DNA of 64,000 nucleotides from Fidelibacterota bacterium (GTDB lineage Bacteria > Fidelibacterota > UBA8477 > JABMPR01): contig JABIFG010000234.1 in assembly GCA_018650795.1 (NCBI GenBank), forward strand, positions 1 through 64,000. Direction: 5' to 3'. How positions within the stretch are numbered: the first letter of the stretch is position 1; each line of letters begins with the position of its first letter. Positions 39,602-49,407 of the stretch are shown here, in pieces. The notes under the pieces were generated by a model. It worked only from the letters and a program-made list of their open reading frames with translations. It was not told the origin of the DNA and did no database searches. A program made the position numbers and the translations under genes.

Positions 39602-41152
39602 TTGCGGGATTTCCTCTCAATGGCAGCCAATCGAGCTGTAGATGAATATGCCATAAAAACTTGCGGAATTCCGGGACGTCAGTTGATGCAAAACGCCGGT
39701 GAAGCAGTTACTGGGCAAATGCATCAAAAAGGATATCTAAGCAACTCACCTGATGTAATAATTCTCGCTGGTCATGGTAACAACGGTGGTGATGGCTTTG
39801 TTATAGCGGCCAGTTTACTCAAAGCTGGGATTTCCGTCTCAATTATTAACACTACAGACTCCGATAGCCTTAAAGGGGATGCATTATACCATTTCCAAAA
39901 ACTGGCTGATCTGGATATTGATGTGGAAACCTGGAGCAACAGTGCATCGCAACATAAGCAGATTCTGGAGTCTGATATTATTGTGGATGCCCTGCTGGGA
40001 ACTGGGATAGAAGGAGAAATTCGAGCTCCTTATGATACGCTTATAAGCCTGGCAAATCAGAGTTTGGCAAAATGCATTGCTGTCGATGTACCCTCAGGTG
40101 TTACTGGAGACCATGGGAAAGTCCTGGAACCATGTATACACGCTGAACTCACCGTAAGTATGGGCTTTGGTAAGCAGGGCTGTCTGTTTGAACCAGCCAG
40201 ATCATTCTCAGGAACCGTAGTTCCAGTAGATATCGGATTCCCAGAAGATAGTCTTGAACATATAGATGGACAGGTACTCCACCAAAATGATGGGTTCGAC
40301 TATCCCGAATCCAAATTTTCCAGGTTTAGTCATGCTCATAAATATTCAGCAGGCAAAGTATTCATTATTGCAGGATCTCAAGGGTTTACAGGGGCAGCAC
40401 TTCTGGCTTCAAAGGGTGCGCTTCGATCAGGCGCAGGCCTGGTGAGATTAGCTATCCCTGAATCACTCGGACCAATCGCTGAAAGCATTTCGATGGAAAC
40501 CGTGGTTGATTATGTAGCTGAAACCGGCGAGCATGGAATTGCATTGGCTGCAATAACTGATTTGCAGCGCGGTTGTGAATGGGCTGATTGCGTCGTTATT
40601 GGTCCAGGTCTGGGACGAGATCCAGAGACGCTGCAAATTGTGAAAGCAATAGTTGAGGGGACAACCAAGCCCCTGGTTATTGATGCTGATGCTTTGTTTG
40701 CTGTCAGTCAAGACCCAGGCATGTTGTTAAAAAGACCTACCGCAACAATTATTACTCCACATGCTGGAGAGTTTAAACGGCTGATCAGCAAAGGTGGTGA
40801 CTATAAACCCACCTGGCAAGATGCCAGCAAATTTGCCAAAGATCATGCTGTGTCAGTTCTACTAAAGGGCGCTCCATCCCTGATTGCATCACCTGCATGT
40901 GATGTGCTTGTGAATTCAACAGGCTACGCCGGGATGGCTACTGCTGGGAGTGGGGATGTACTCTCTGGTGTGATTGCCTCACTTTGGGCTCAGTGGCTGG
41001 ATGATCCTGATGTGCTCGGCTTCGCCATGTATATCCATGGAAAAGCAGCCGATTTAAACCGCACTCAAAAAGGTGTCCTGGGATTAATTGCCAGTGATAT
41101 AATAGAAGCGCTTCCATTGGCTTTGAAGGAGTATGGTGGGTTACCGCGCTAA
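39602..41152 (+). CDS. Bifunctional NAD(P)H-hydrate epimerase / ADP-dependent dehydratase
   Basis: 'LAGHGNNGGDGFVIAASLL' (YjeF_N) and 'TPHAGEFKRL', 'GMATAGSGDVLSGVIASL' (carbohydrate kinase domain). Confidence 0.95.
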   Translation: MRDFLSMAANRAVDEYAIKTCGIPGRQLMQNAGEAVTGQMHQKGYLSNSPDVIILAGHGNNGGDGFVIAASLLKAGISVSIINTTDSDSLKGDALYHFQKLADLDIDVETWSNSASQHKQILESDIIVDALLGTGIEGEIRAPYDTLISLANQSLAKCIAVDVPSGVTGDHGKVLEPCIHAELTVSMGFGKQGCLFEPARSFSGTVVPVDIGFPEDSLEHIDGQVLHQNDGFDYPESKFSRFSHAHKYSAGKVFIIAGSQGFTGAALLASKGALRSGAGLVRLAIPESLGPIAESISMETVVDYVAETGEHGIALAAITDLQRGCEWADCVVIGPGLGRDPETLQIVKAIVEGTTKPLVIDADALFAVSQDPGMLLKRPTATIITPHAGEFKRLISKGGDYKPTWQDASKFAKDHAVSVLLKGAPSLIASPACDVLVNSTGYAGMATAGSGDVLSGVIASLWAQWLDDPDVLGFAMYIHGKAADLNRTQKGVLGLIASDIIEALPLALKEYGGLPR

Positions 41153-41531
41153 ATATTATATTCCTGCGATCCTCTATGTTCTGCTCATTTTTGCACTCTC
41201 AAGTCTGAATCAAGTAACGGTATCAAAATTTACCTGGGGTATTGAAGATTTCTTTCTCCATGCAGTTGAGTACCATTTTTTTGGTGTGACATTGATCTGG
41301 GCTGTTTTCCGAGATAAACCATGGCAGGAATTAAAACCATCCTATCGTCTGGCTGTTAGTATTGGGGCTCTACTGGCAATTGCTGATGAATTCTATCAGT
41401 CTTTCATACCGGGCCGTTTTTCTACCGTAGAGGATGTGGTTGCAGATGTGTTTGGTGTTATTCTCTCCATCATTACCTTCTCCCTATTAATGAAAATACC
41501 TGCCCTGGAGCGTTTTAGACAACATGCTTAA
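41133..41531 (+). CDS. VanZ family protein
   Basis: 'FALSSLNQV...DFFLHAVEYHFFGVTLIWAV...ALLAIADEFYQSFIPGRFSTVEDVVADVFGVIL'. Confidence 0.9.
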   Translation: MVGYRAKYYIPAILYVLLIFALSSLNQVTVSKFTWGIEDFFLHAVEYHFFGVTLIWAVFRDKPWQELKPSYRLAVSIGALLAIADEFYQSFIPGRFSTVEDVVADVFGVILSIITFSLLMKIPALERFRQHA

Positions 41532-43215
41532 AAGTCTGCATATTGAGAACTTTGCCATTGTTGATGAGGCAAATGTGAGTTTTGACAGAGGCTTGAATGT
41601 GATAACAGGTGAAACAGGTGTTGGAAAATCACTTATTGTCGATGCCTTAAGCATTGCCCTGGGGGAAAGGGCCTTTAAAGACTTTATCCGGGATGGTTAT
41701 CCAAGTGCCATTGTCGAGGCTGTTTTTGAGGTGAAATCATCTGAACTTAAAAAACTTGTCAGCCTGGGAATTGATGCTGCTACTATCGCTGTGAAGCGAG
41801 AAATCAGACTTCAGGGTCATTCGAAAGTCTGGATTAATGGCCAGAACCGAACTGTCCAAGAACTGAAGGCATTAGGTGATCATCTGGTAGATCTCCACGG
41901 TCAACATGAACACCAATATCTCCTCAATGAAGATCATCATATCGATTTCCTGGATCAATTTGCCGAAAGCAGCGGTTTTAAACAAGCCGTGGCTGATAAG
42001 TATCAATCCCTCACTGGTTTGATTCGCGAATTACAGGAGAGAGAAAAAACGGCCTCCAGTAGAAATGAACAACTCCAGCTCTATTCCTTTCAATTGCAGG
42101 AGTTGAATGACATTAATCCCCAGCCTGATGAATTGGATGATCTGGAAAAGGAGCGTCGTGTTCTGGAAAACGCGTTGACCATCAGCGAGCAGGCCTCCGC
42201 CCTGTATACGGAAGTCGACGGCTCTGATGGATCGGCTCTGGATCGGATCAACACAGTTATCCGGCAATTGGAAAGTTTAAGCACTTATACCGGGACAGCA
42301 GCTACATTTTTACCAGAAGCCCTGGCGGCTCGTGTGTCCTTACAGGGGATCGCTGATTTTGCATCTGAATACGAGAAAGAAGTTCAGGCCGATCCTCAAA
42401 GATTGAGTGAAGTTGAGTCACGTATCAGAATACTGGGTCGGCTTTGTCAAAAGTATAATCGATCGTATCCCGAATTATTGGTGTACTGGGAAGAAATCCG
42501 AATTCGACTGGATAAACAGGATAACCCGGACTGGAGCAAAGCAGAACTGATTCAGTCCATCAAACAGCATAAACTGGTCTACTCTAAAGCTTGTGCCACG
42601 TTGAGTAAACATCGGAAAAAAGAAGCCGCTATTTTATCCAACACCATCGTTGAAAAGTTGAGTCACCTTGGCATCCCTAAAGCTCGGTTTCAAATTGAAG
42701 TCAGTCAGCAAGAGCAGGAAAATGGGTTGGTTGAATGGGAAAATCAGACTTTTAAAGCTGACATTAGCGGAATGGATAAAATTATTTTTTGGATGCAGGC
42801 CAATCCTGGAGAACCACTAAGACCCCTGGCTCGGATTGCTTCCGGAGGAGAAATCAGTCGGATCATGCTATCTATCAAATCGGCCATGTCTGGCAAGGAT
42901 GGTATTGGGACAGTCATTTTCGATGAAATTGATACAGGTATTTCCGGTCGCATCGCACGCGTCGTCGGTGCTGAGCTCAAAGATTTGGGCCGTCATCATC
43001 AACTTATCAGCATTACACACTTACCCCAAATAGCCAGTTTGGCCGATAGTCATTTCCGGGTTGAAAAACATATTATCAACCAGAGGACTGTTACCAGGGT
43101 AAAACGATTGGATGAAAACGAACGGATTAATGAAATAGCCACATTGATAGGTGATGGGGCGCCTGGAGAAACAACACTTCTAGCTGCAAAAGAATTACTA
43201 CTACAAGGGGATTGA
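41524..43215 (+). CDS. recN: DNA repair protein RecN
   Basis: 'LKSLHIENFAIVDEANVSFDRGLNVITGETGVGKSLIVDAL', 'IASGGEISRIMLSIKSA', 'IFDEIDTGISG'. Confidence 0.97.
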   Translation: MLKSLHIENFAIVDEANVSFDRGLNVITGETGVGKSLIVDALSIALGERAFKDFIRDGYPSAIVEAVFEVKSSELKKLVSLGIDAATIAVKREIRLQGHSKVWINGQNRTVQELKALGDHLVDLHGQHEHQYLLNEDHHIDFLDQFAESSGFKQAVADKYQSLTGLIRELQEREKTASSRNEQLQLYSFQLQELNDINPQPDELDDLEKERRVLENALTISEQASALYTEVDGSDGSALDRINTVIRQLESLSTYTGTAATFLPEALAARVSLQGIADFASEYEKEVQADPQRLSEVESRIRILGRLCQKYNRSYPELLVYWEEIRIRLDKQDNPDWSKAELIQSIKQHKLVYSKACATLSKHRKKEAAILSNTIVEKLSHLGIPKARFQIEVSQQEQENGLVEWENQTFKADISGMDKIIFWMQANPGEPLRPLARIASGGEISRIMLSIKSAMSGKDGIGTVIFDEIDTGISGRIARVVGAELKDLGRHHQLISITHLPQIASLADSHFRVEKHIINQRTVTRVKRLDENERINEIATLIGDGAPGETTLLAAKELLLQGD

Positions 43216-43221
43216 TCTCAT

Positions 43222-43710
43222 ATGCACACGAAATTAGGTATATTTGCCGCCATACTATGGTTACTTTTATCCTGTTCTCAGGAAGCAAAAAAGATTGAAC
43301 TGAGTAATCCTGGTTTTGGGGTTACAGCTTCCAGTATTGAGGCTACTGACGAGGGCGTGGATCTCCCCGTAATGTTGAAGACTGAGGATATTATCAAGGG
43401 AATCCAATTCACACTCACCTGGGATCCCAATGTGGCTCAGGTTATCAAACCTACGCTAACATCAACTAATCCTGGTTTTTCGATCTCCGCTGGTGATGGC
43501 AATAGGGGCGAAATGAAAGTACTCATATTTAGTATGGCAGGAGATGTTTTTAATACCGATGACCCCACCATCATGACGATCCCTGTGAGAATTATTGATT
43601 CAGAGGCAACGTTATTTACAATGGCGTTTAAAGATGCCATCTTCGCTGGACCCAGCGCCGTTGCTTATGAGATTCCTGTATTACATGCAAACCTGAAGAT
43701 TAATCGCTAA
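43222..43710 (+). CDS. Cohesin-domain-like lipoprotein
   Basis: Lipobox 'LWLLLSC'; 'VDLPVMLKTEDIIKGIQFTLTWDPNVAQVIKPTL...LIFSMAGDVFNTDDPTIMTIPVRI' cohesin-like pattern. Confidence 0.65.
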   Translation: MHTKLGIFAAILWLLLSCSQEAKKIELSNPGFGVTASSIEATDEGVDLPVMLKTEDIIKGIQFTLTWDPNVAQVIKPTLTSTNPGFSISAGDGNRGEMKVLIFSMAGDVFNTDDPTIMTIPVRIIDSEATLFTMAFKDAIFAGPSAVAYEIPVLHANLKINR

Positions 43711-44735
43711 TGACTTACATCGACTTACGTTCTGATACGGTTACCCGACCCACCGAGGCAATGCGTACTGCCATGTACCAGGCTGAAGTGGGAGATGATG
43801 TATATGGAGAGGATTGTCTGGTAAATGAGCTTCAACAAAGAATTGCGGACATGTTGGGGAAAGAAGCTGGTCTATTTGTACCCTCTGGGACCATGAGCAA
43901 TCAGCTTGCTATTCGTAGCCAGACACAACCTGGTGATGAAGTCATCTGTGAATACAATTCACATATTTTCAATTATGAAGGTGGGGGGCCAGCCCTATTG
44001 AGTGGTGTCCAGCTTCACCCCTTACTCGCAGACTACGGGATACTCACCTCTGAACAGATCTCTGAGGCGATGCGACCAACAGACCATCATTATGCCCAGA
44101 CGAGACTCATCTGCCTGGAAAATACGCACAACCGGGCTGGAGGCGTTGTCTACCCCTTACCGGTGATCGAGGAAGTTGCCGGCTTTGCCACCAGTCAGAC
44201 TATTAGCATGCACCTGGATGGCGCGCGTCTCATGAATGCTGTCATTTCAAGTGGTCTTGATCCCAGTGCTTATGCAGATCACTTTGATTCGGTGAGCCTG
44301 TGCCTATCAAAAGGGCTTGGTGCTCCGGTGGGTTCTGTTTTAGTTGGTGATGCTGAACTCATCGACAGAGCACACCGTTTTCGCAAAATGTTTGGTGGCG
44401 GAATGCGGCAAATCGGTATTCTGGCAGCCGCAGGAATATATGCTTTGGACCATCACATTGAACGCCTTGCCGAGGATCATCACCATGCTAAGATTCTGGC
44501 GGAAACCTGTCAAGAGCTGGGGTATCTTGAAAATGATATTGCCTGGACCCAGACCAACATTGTTTTACTGGCATTTCCAGAGGGCAATACTGCCGAGATG
44601 GAGTTAAAATTTAAAGCAGCTGGATTGCTGGTCTCAGTGGTCAATGACCAACGCATCCGCCTGGTTACCCATCTTGATTTTAGCAAGGAGCAACTACAGA
44701 GCTCCCTTGAAATTCTTAAAAAAGTGTTAGGCTAA
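43710..44735 (+). CDS. Threonine aldolase family protein
   Basis: 'YIDLRSDTVTRPTEAMRTAMYQAEVGDDVYGEDCLVNELQ', 'HLDGARLMNA', 'LSKGLGAPVGSVLVG'. Confidence 0.94.
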   Translation: MTYIDLRSDTVTRPTEAMRTAMYQAEVGDDVYGEDCLVNELQQRIADMLGKEAGLFVPSGTMSNQLAIRSQTQPGDEVICEYNSHIFNYEGGGPALLSGVQLHPLLADYGILTSEQISEAMRPTDHHYAQTRLICLENTHNRAGGVVYPLPVIEEVAGFATSQTISMHLDGARLMNAVISSGLDPSAYADHFDSVSLCLSKGLGAPVGSVLVGDAELIDRAHRFRKMFGGGMRQIGILAAAGIYALDHHIERLAEDHHHAKILAETCQELGYLENDIAWTQTNIVLLAFPEGNTAEMELKFKAAGLLVSVVNDQRIRLVTHLDFSKEQLQSSLEILKKVLG

Positions 44736-44738
44736 ATT

Positions 44739-46091
44739 ATGAAAAAGAAGATTGTCATTGTCGGCGCTGGAAGTGTTGGGTTTTATCTGGCTAAAACACT
44801 GGCTGAGATGGGGAATGACATCAGTATTATTGATATTGACCCAGAAAAGGTATCGAGAGCGAAGCAGGAACTTGATGCCCTGGTTATTGAGGGGCACGGC
44901 GCTCAGTCCAATACACTAGAGGAGGCTCAGGTCGAAACAGCTGATCTATTTCTGGCTGTGACTCTGATTGATGAAATAAATATCATCGCTTCAATGAAGG
45001 CTAAGAAAATGAATCCCAATGCCAAAATATTGGCTCGGGTGCGTAGTGGTGACTATCAGAAGAAAGATGCCCTGCTTGATCTGGAAGAGTTGGGAATTGA
45101 AAAAGTAATTAATCCAGAACAAATAGCTGCTCGTGAAATTCAACACCTCGTCCAACATGCCACAGCCCAGGAAATTATGACCTATAATCATGGTCGGGTC
45201 TACATGGTGGCGCTAACTCCAACTGATACATGCGAATTGATGCATAAATCTCTGCGGGAGTTGGGTAAAACATATACTGAGCTACCTTTTCGAACAGTGG
45301 CCATTGATAGAGATGGAGAAACTATTATTCCAGGGGGTGATCATATCTTCCAACCTGGGGATAAAATCTTTGTCGTCTGCCTAAAAGATGGTCTCAAGGA
45401 AATGTATCAACTTTGCGGTTTCAAACAGAAGAAGAAGATTAAAACCGTATTGATTATGGGAGCTGGGAAATTAGGTCGCCTGGTAGCAGCTAGCCTAAAG
45501 GACCAATTTAATGTCCGATTGGTTGACCACCGCAAAGAAAAATTGCTAAAGGCTGCCAAAGAATTACCCGATGTTCTGCTACTCCACGCCGATGGATTGG
45601 ATGTTGATTTTCTGGAGAGTGAAGGTATCAGTGATTTTGACGCTCTGATTACCTTGACTGACGATGAGACTACCAATCTTTTTGCTGGCTTAATTGCCAA
45701 GAAAAAAGGTGTGGATAAAGTAATTGTCCATATCAATTCACCGGACTATTTGCCCCTGGTCAAAGGTTTGGGAATCAATTCTGTGGTCAGTAAAAATCTT
45801 TCAACCGTTGATGCCTTTATGCGCTATGTGGTGAGGGGACAAGTTCACTCTGTGATGATGCTGGAGGGTATCGATACAGAAGTCATCGAGCTTTCGCCAG
45901 CACCGAATAGCAAGATAATCGGGGTTCATCTGGAAGATGTAGATTTTCCACCTGATGCTGTGGTTGGGGGTATTATTAAAGGCGGGCATGAGGAAATTGC
46001 CACTGGGAAAAGCGTCATAGAAGAGGATGATCGTGCCATTGTTTTTGCCAGAGCTTCTCGAGTAAACGATGTTGAAGCACTTTTCAACTAA
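44739..46091 (+). CDS. trkA: Trk system potassium transporter TrkA
   Basis: Two TrkA_N/TrkA_C units: 'IVGAGSVGFYLAKTLAEMGNDISIIDIDPEKV', 'LIMGAGKLGRLVAASL'. Confidence 0.96.
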   Translation: MKKKIVIVGAGSVGFYLAKTLAEMGNDISIIDIDPEKVSRAKQELDALVIEGHGAQSNTLEEAQVETADLFLAVTLIDEINIIASMKAKKMNPNAKILARVRSGDYQKKDALLDLEELGIEKVINPEQIAAREIQHLVQHATAQEIMTYNHGRVYMVALTPTDTCELMHKSLRELGKTYTELPFRTVAIDRDGETIIPGGDHIFQPGDKIFVVCLKDGLKEMYQLCGFKQKKKIKTVLIMGAGKLGRLVAASLKDQFNVRLVDHRKEKLLKAAKELPDVLLLHADGLDVDFLESEGISDFDALITLTDDETTNLFAGLIAKKKGVDKVIVHINSPDYLPLVKGLGINSVVSKNLSTVDAFMRYVVRGQVHSVMMLEGIDTEVIELSPAPNSKIIGVHLEDVDFPPDAVVGGIIKGGHEEIATGKSVIEEDDRAIVFARASRVNDVEALFN

Positions 46092-47562
46092 ACGTTTCAG
46101 CCTCCTTCCAACACTCAATGTGTTGGCGGCTCTGACCCTATTTATTGGCCTGTCAATGGGGCTTTCCTGGCTGGTCTCTTTAGCCTATGGCGACGGTGAC
46201 AGTGTAGCGCTCTTCGAAGCAATGATCATCACGCTTTCCATTGGTGGTCTGGGCTACATGATTACACGTCACAACCATGTATTGGCACCTCGACAAGTAT
46301 TTCTAAGTGTAAGCCTGAGTTGGATTTCTGCATCTCTGTTTGGTGCACTTCCTATGTTCTTTGCAACAGATATGTCCTACACAGACTGCTTTTTTGAGGC
46401 CATGTCAGGGTTTACCACCACCGGGGCATCCATACTTACCGATATTGAGAGCATGCCCCATGGAATTCTCTTCTGGAGGAGTTTTACTCACTGGTTAGGT
46501 GGAATGGGAATCATTGTCTTTACAGTGACTGTCATGCCTCTGGCTGGCAGAAGTGGAACCTTACTATTTGCCGCAGAAGCACCAGGTCCCGTGAGTGACA
46601 AAATCACTCCCAGAATCTCTGAGACGGCCAAAATACTTTATTCTGTCTACGCCCTAATCTCTGTGGCAGAATTTATCTTTTTGTGGATTGGACCGATGGA
46701 TTGGTTTGATTCAGCCTGCCATACATTTGGCACGATGGCCACCGGTGGTTTCTCCACTAAAAACGCTTCCATCGCTCACTTTCAAAGTGCCTATGTGGAT
46801 TGGGTGATCATTTTCTTCATGATATTAGCGGGAACTAATTTCTCCCTGCACTATTTTGGGCTTCAGGGTAAGGTAATTCGCTATTTCAGAAGTCGTGAAT
46901 GGCAATTCTGGATGAGCATTTTGGGACTAGCCCTGGTCCTTATGTTGGCAGATTTTTATCTCTCCCCATATTATGAAGGGAGCAGTGCAGCTATTCAAGC
47001 CTTCAAAGCTGAACCCCTTCGTCAGGCAGCCTTTCAAGTTGTATCTATCCTTACAACAACGGGATTTGCAACTGCAGATTTCGAGCAATGGTCCTATTAT
47101 GCTCAATTTATTCTTTTTGGACTCATGTTTGTGGGTGGTATGGCCGGTTCCACTGGTGGCGGTATCAAAGCCATCAGAATTCTGCTCTTCACGAAAATGG
47201 CTATCACCGAACTTCGCCGTATGATACATCCCCGAGCCTATTTACCCATAAAACTTCGCAACCAGTTTGTTGATGATGATGCTGTCAGGAATACAACGAC
47301 CTTCCTTTTATTTTTTATGGTGATATTTGTAGGGTTCGCATTCTTCCTAACAGCTTTTGGACACGATTTAGTCACCAGTGCCACCGCCTCAGTATCCATG
47401 TTATGCAACATTGGTCCTGGACTCGCCGAAGTTGGACCCACAGACAATTATTCTTTCTTTAGCGATTTTGAAAAGTGGGCCATGGCTTTTGTGATGATGC
47501 TGGGTCGTTTGGAAGTTCTAACTGTAGTCGTCTTATTTAATCGTCATTTTTGGAGATCCTGA
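46069..47562 (+). CDS. trkH: Trk-type potassium uptake membrane protein
   Basis: 'EAMSGFTTTGASILTDIESMPHGILFWRSFTHWLGGMGIIVF', 'FGTMATGGFSTKNASI', 'GGMAGSTGGGIKAIR'. Confidence 0.95.
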   Translation: MLKHFSTKRFSLLPTLNVLAALTLFIGLSMGLSWLVSLAYGDGDSVALFEAMIITLSIGGLGYMITRHNHVLAPRQVFLSVSLSWISASLFGALPMFFATDMSYTDCFFEAMSGFTTTGASILTDIESMPHGILFWRSFTHWLGGMGIIVFTVTVMPLAGRSGTLLFAAEAPGPVSDKITPRISETAKILYSVYALISVAEFIFLWIGPMDWFDSACHTFGTMATGGFSTKNASIAHFQSAYVDWVIIFFMILAGTNFSLHYFGLQGKVIRYFRSREWQFWMSILGLALVLMLADFYLSPYYEGSSAAIQAFKAEPLRQAAFQVVSILTTTGFATADFEQWSYYAQFILFGLMFVGGMAGSTGGGIKAIRILLFTKMAITELRRMIHPRAYLPIKLRNQFVDDDAVRNTTTFLLFFMVIFVGFAFFLTAFGHDLVTSATASVSMLCNIGPGLAEVGPTDNYSFFSDFEKWAMAFVMMLGRLEVLTVVVLFNRHFWRS

Positions 47563-48338
47563 TGGAAATAGTCAAGCTTGAAATAGAAGGTGGGATTGCC
47601 ACGGTAACCATTGACCGACAATCAAAATTAAATGCCTTAAATGCCTTAGTCCTGAATGAATTAGAGGAAATATTCCTCTCATTACAGGACCATTCTGAGG
47701 TTCGGGTGATCGTTATCACTGGTGCCGGTGAAAAATCTTTTGTTGCAGGTGCCGATATCAGTCAATTCCCTTCCATATCATCAGAAGAGGCTTATGCATT
47801 TGCAAAGCGGGGCCAGGCAGTCTTTTCACTGATTGAATCGAGCACCAGACCAGTCATAGCTGCCATCAATGGATTTGCCCTGGGAGGAGGCTGTGAGCTA
47901 GCGCTTGCCTGTCATCTAAGATTTGCGGCCGAGAATGCCATGTTTGGACAACCCGAGGTAAAACTTGGTGTTATCGCAGGATACGGAGGAACACAGCGCC
48001 TACCTCGTCTCATTGGAAAAGGTCGTGCTTTGGATTTGTTGCTTTCTGGTCGTATGATCAATGCTGATGAAGCACTTAAAATGGGTCTGGTAAACGATAT
48101 TTTCTCTCAAGCTGAATTATTGTCCAAGGTCGAAGAATATGCACAAGGGCTTATGGCACAAGGACCGCTTGCACAAACATTTACCCTTCAAGCAGTTTAC
48201 GCAGGAGTTGGAAAATCTTTAAGTGAAGGCCTAGAGGAAGAAGCCTCCGCTTTTCGTGATGTCTTTAAAACAGAAGATCGTATTGAAGGCGCAACCGCTT
48301 TTCTTGAGCGGCGCCCCGCAGCATTTAAAAATCGCTAG
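47562..48338 (+). CDS. Enoyl-CoA hydratase/isomerase family protein
   Basis: 'VIVITGAGEKSFVAGADISQF', 'AINGFALGGGCELALACHLRFAAENAMFGQPEVKLGVIAGYGGTQRLPRLIG'. Confidence 0.95.
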   Translation: MEIVKLEIEGGIATVTIDRQSKLNALNALVLNELEEIFLSLQDHSEVRVIVITGAGEKSFVAGADISQFPSISSEEAYAFAKRGQAVFSLIESSTRPVIAAINGFALGGGCELALACHLRFAAENAMFGQPEVKLGVIAGYGGTQRLPRLIGKGRALDLLLSGRMINADEALKMGLVNDIFSQAELLSKVEEYAQGLMAQGPLAQTFTLQAVYAGVGKSLSEGLEEEASAFRDVFKTEDRIEGATAFLERRPAAFKNR

Positions 48339-48347
48339 ACAGCTTAT

Positions 48348-49391
48348 ATGGATCAAAAACGTCGAAGATTTGTACTTTATGCCCAGAATCGTCTCCATCC
48401 ACTAGGTAGCAAAACAGCCAACGGATTAATCCGCTTTCGCCAGGATGAAGTGAGCGTTATTGTGGATGCGAGCAAAGCTGGTCAGACAGCTCAGGACGTA
48501 CTGGGTTATGGTGGCTACATCCCCATTGTAGCTCATATTTCTGAGGCACTCGAGTATCAACCGGATACACTGGCAGTAGGTGTTGCTCCCATAGGCGGAG
48601 CCATAAAACCTGAGTGGATACCTGAAATAAAAACCGCCCTGGACGCGGGATTAAATGTTTGGGCAGGCTTACACCATTTCCTTGGTGAAATAGATGAGCT
48701 GCAAAAATATCAACATCTTATCTGGGATGTACGCAAAGCCCCCCCGGGCTTGAAGGTGGCACAGGGGCATTGGCGGGAAAGAAAATCAAAAATTATTCTC
48801 ACAGTTGGATCTGACTCGAATGTGGGTAAAATGACCACGGCTTTGACACTTCAGAAGCAATTGAAGGAAATTGGACTGGATTCAATATTTGTGGGTACTG
48901 GACAAACTGGCATGATGATATCCGGGCGAGGGGTTGCCGTCGATGCCGTTGTTTCAGATTTTGTAAATGGTGCTACTGAGGCGGAAATTGATAAAGTTGA
49001 TGGACAGGCACCCCTCATTATTGTGGAAGGACAGGGAGCCGTAACCCACTTGGGTTACAGTGGTGTTACGATGGGTCTGATTCATGGTGCCATGCCAGAT
49101 GCCTTTGTCCTGGCTCACCAACCCAGTCGCCTTATCGATGATTACGATCATCCTTTGCCCGACTTGCCTTATGTGATTCAACTGCATGAGACTTTAATGA
49201 GTCCCTTCAAACCAGCCAGAGTCCTGGGAATAAATCTTTATTCAAAGGATATGAGTCTGGAAGAAAGTCAGCAAGCTTGTGAGAGTGTTTATGAAAAAAC
49301 CGGCCTAGCTGTTGAAGATATGGTGAAGTCACCCAAGCGAATTGTTGCCGAAAAAATACTTCGAGATCTTTTTCCCGAAAAGAATATGTAG
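48348..49391 (+). CDS. DUF1611 family protein (DgcN-like candidate)
   Basis: 'LTVGSDSNVGKMTTALTLQKQLKEIGLDSIFVGTGQTGMMISGRGVAVDAVVSDFVNGATEAEI' and 'IIVEGQGAVTHLGYSGVTMGLIHGAMPDAFVLAHQPSR'. Confidence 0.85.
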   Translation: MDQKRRRFVLYAQNRLHPLGSKTANGLIRFRQDEVSVIVDASKAGQTAQDVLGYGGYIPIVAHISEALEYQPDTLAVGVAPIGGAIKPEWIPEIKTALDAGLNVWAGLHHFLGEIDELQKYQHLIWDVRKAPPGLKVAQGHWRERKSKIILTVGSDSNVGKMTTALTLQKQLKEIGLDSIFVGTGQTGMMISGRGVAVDAVVSDFVNGATEAEIDKVDGQAPLIIVEGQGAVTHLGYSGVTMGLIHGAMPDAFVLAHQPSRLIDDYDHPLPDLPYVIQLHETLMSPFKPARVLGINLYSKDMSLEESQQACESVYEKTGLAVEDMVKSPKRIVAEKILRDLFPEKNM

Positions 49392-49407
49392 GAATGTGAG
49401 GAAAGCA

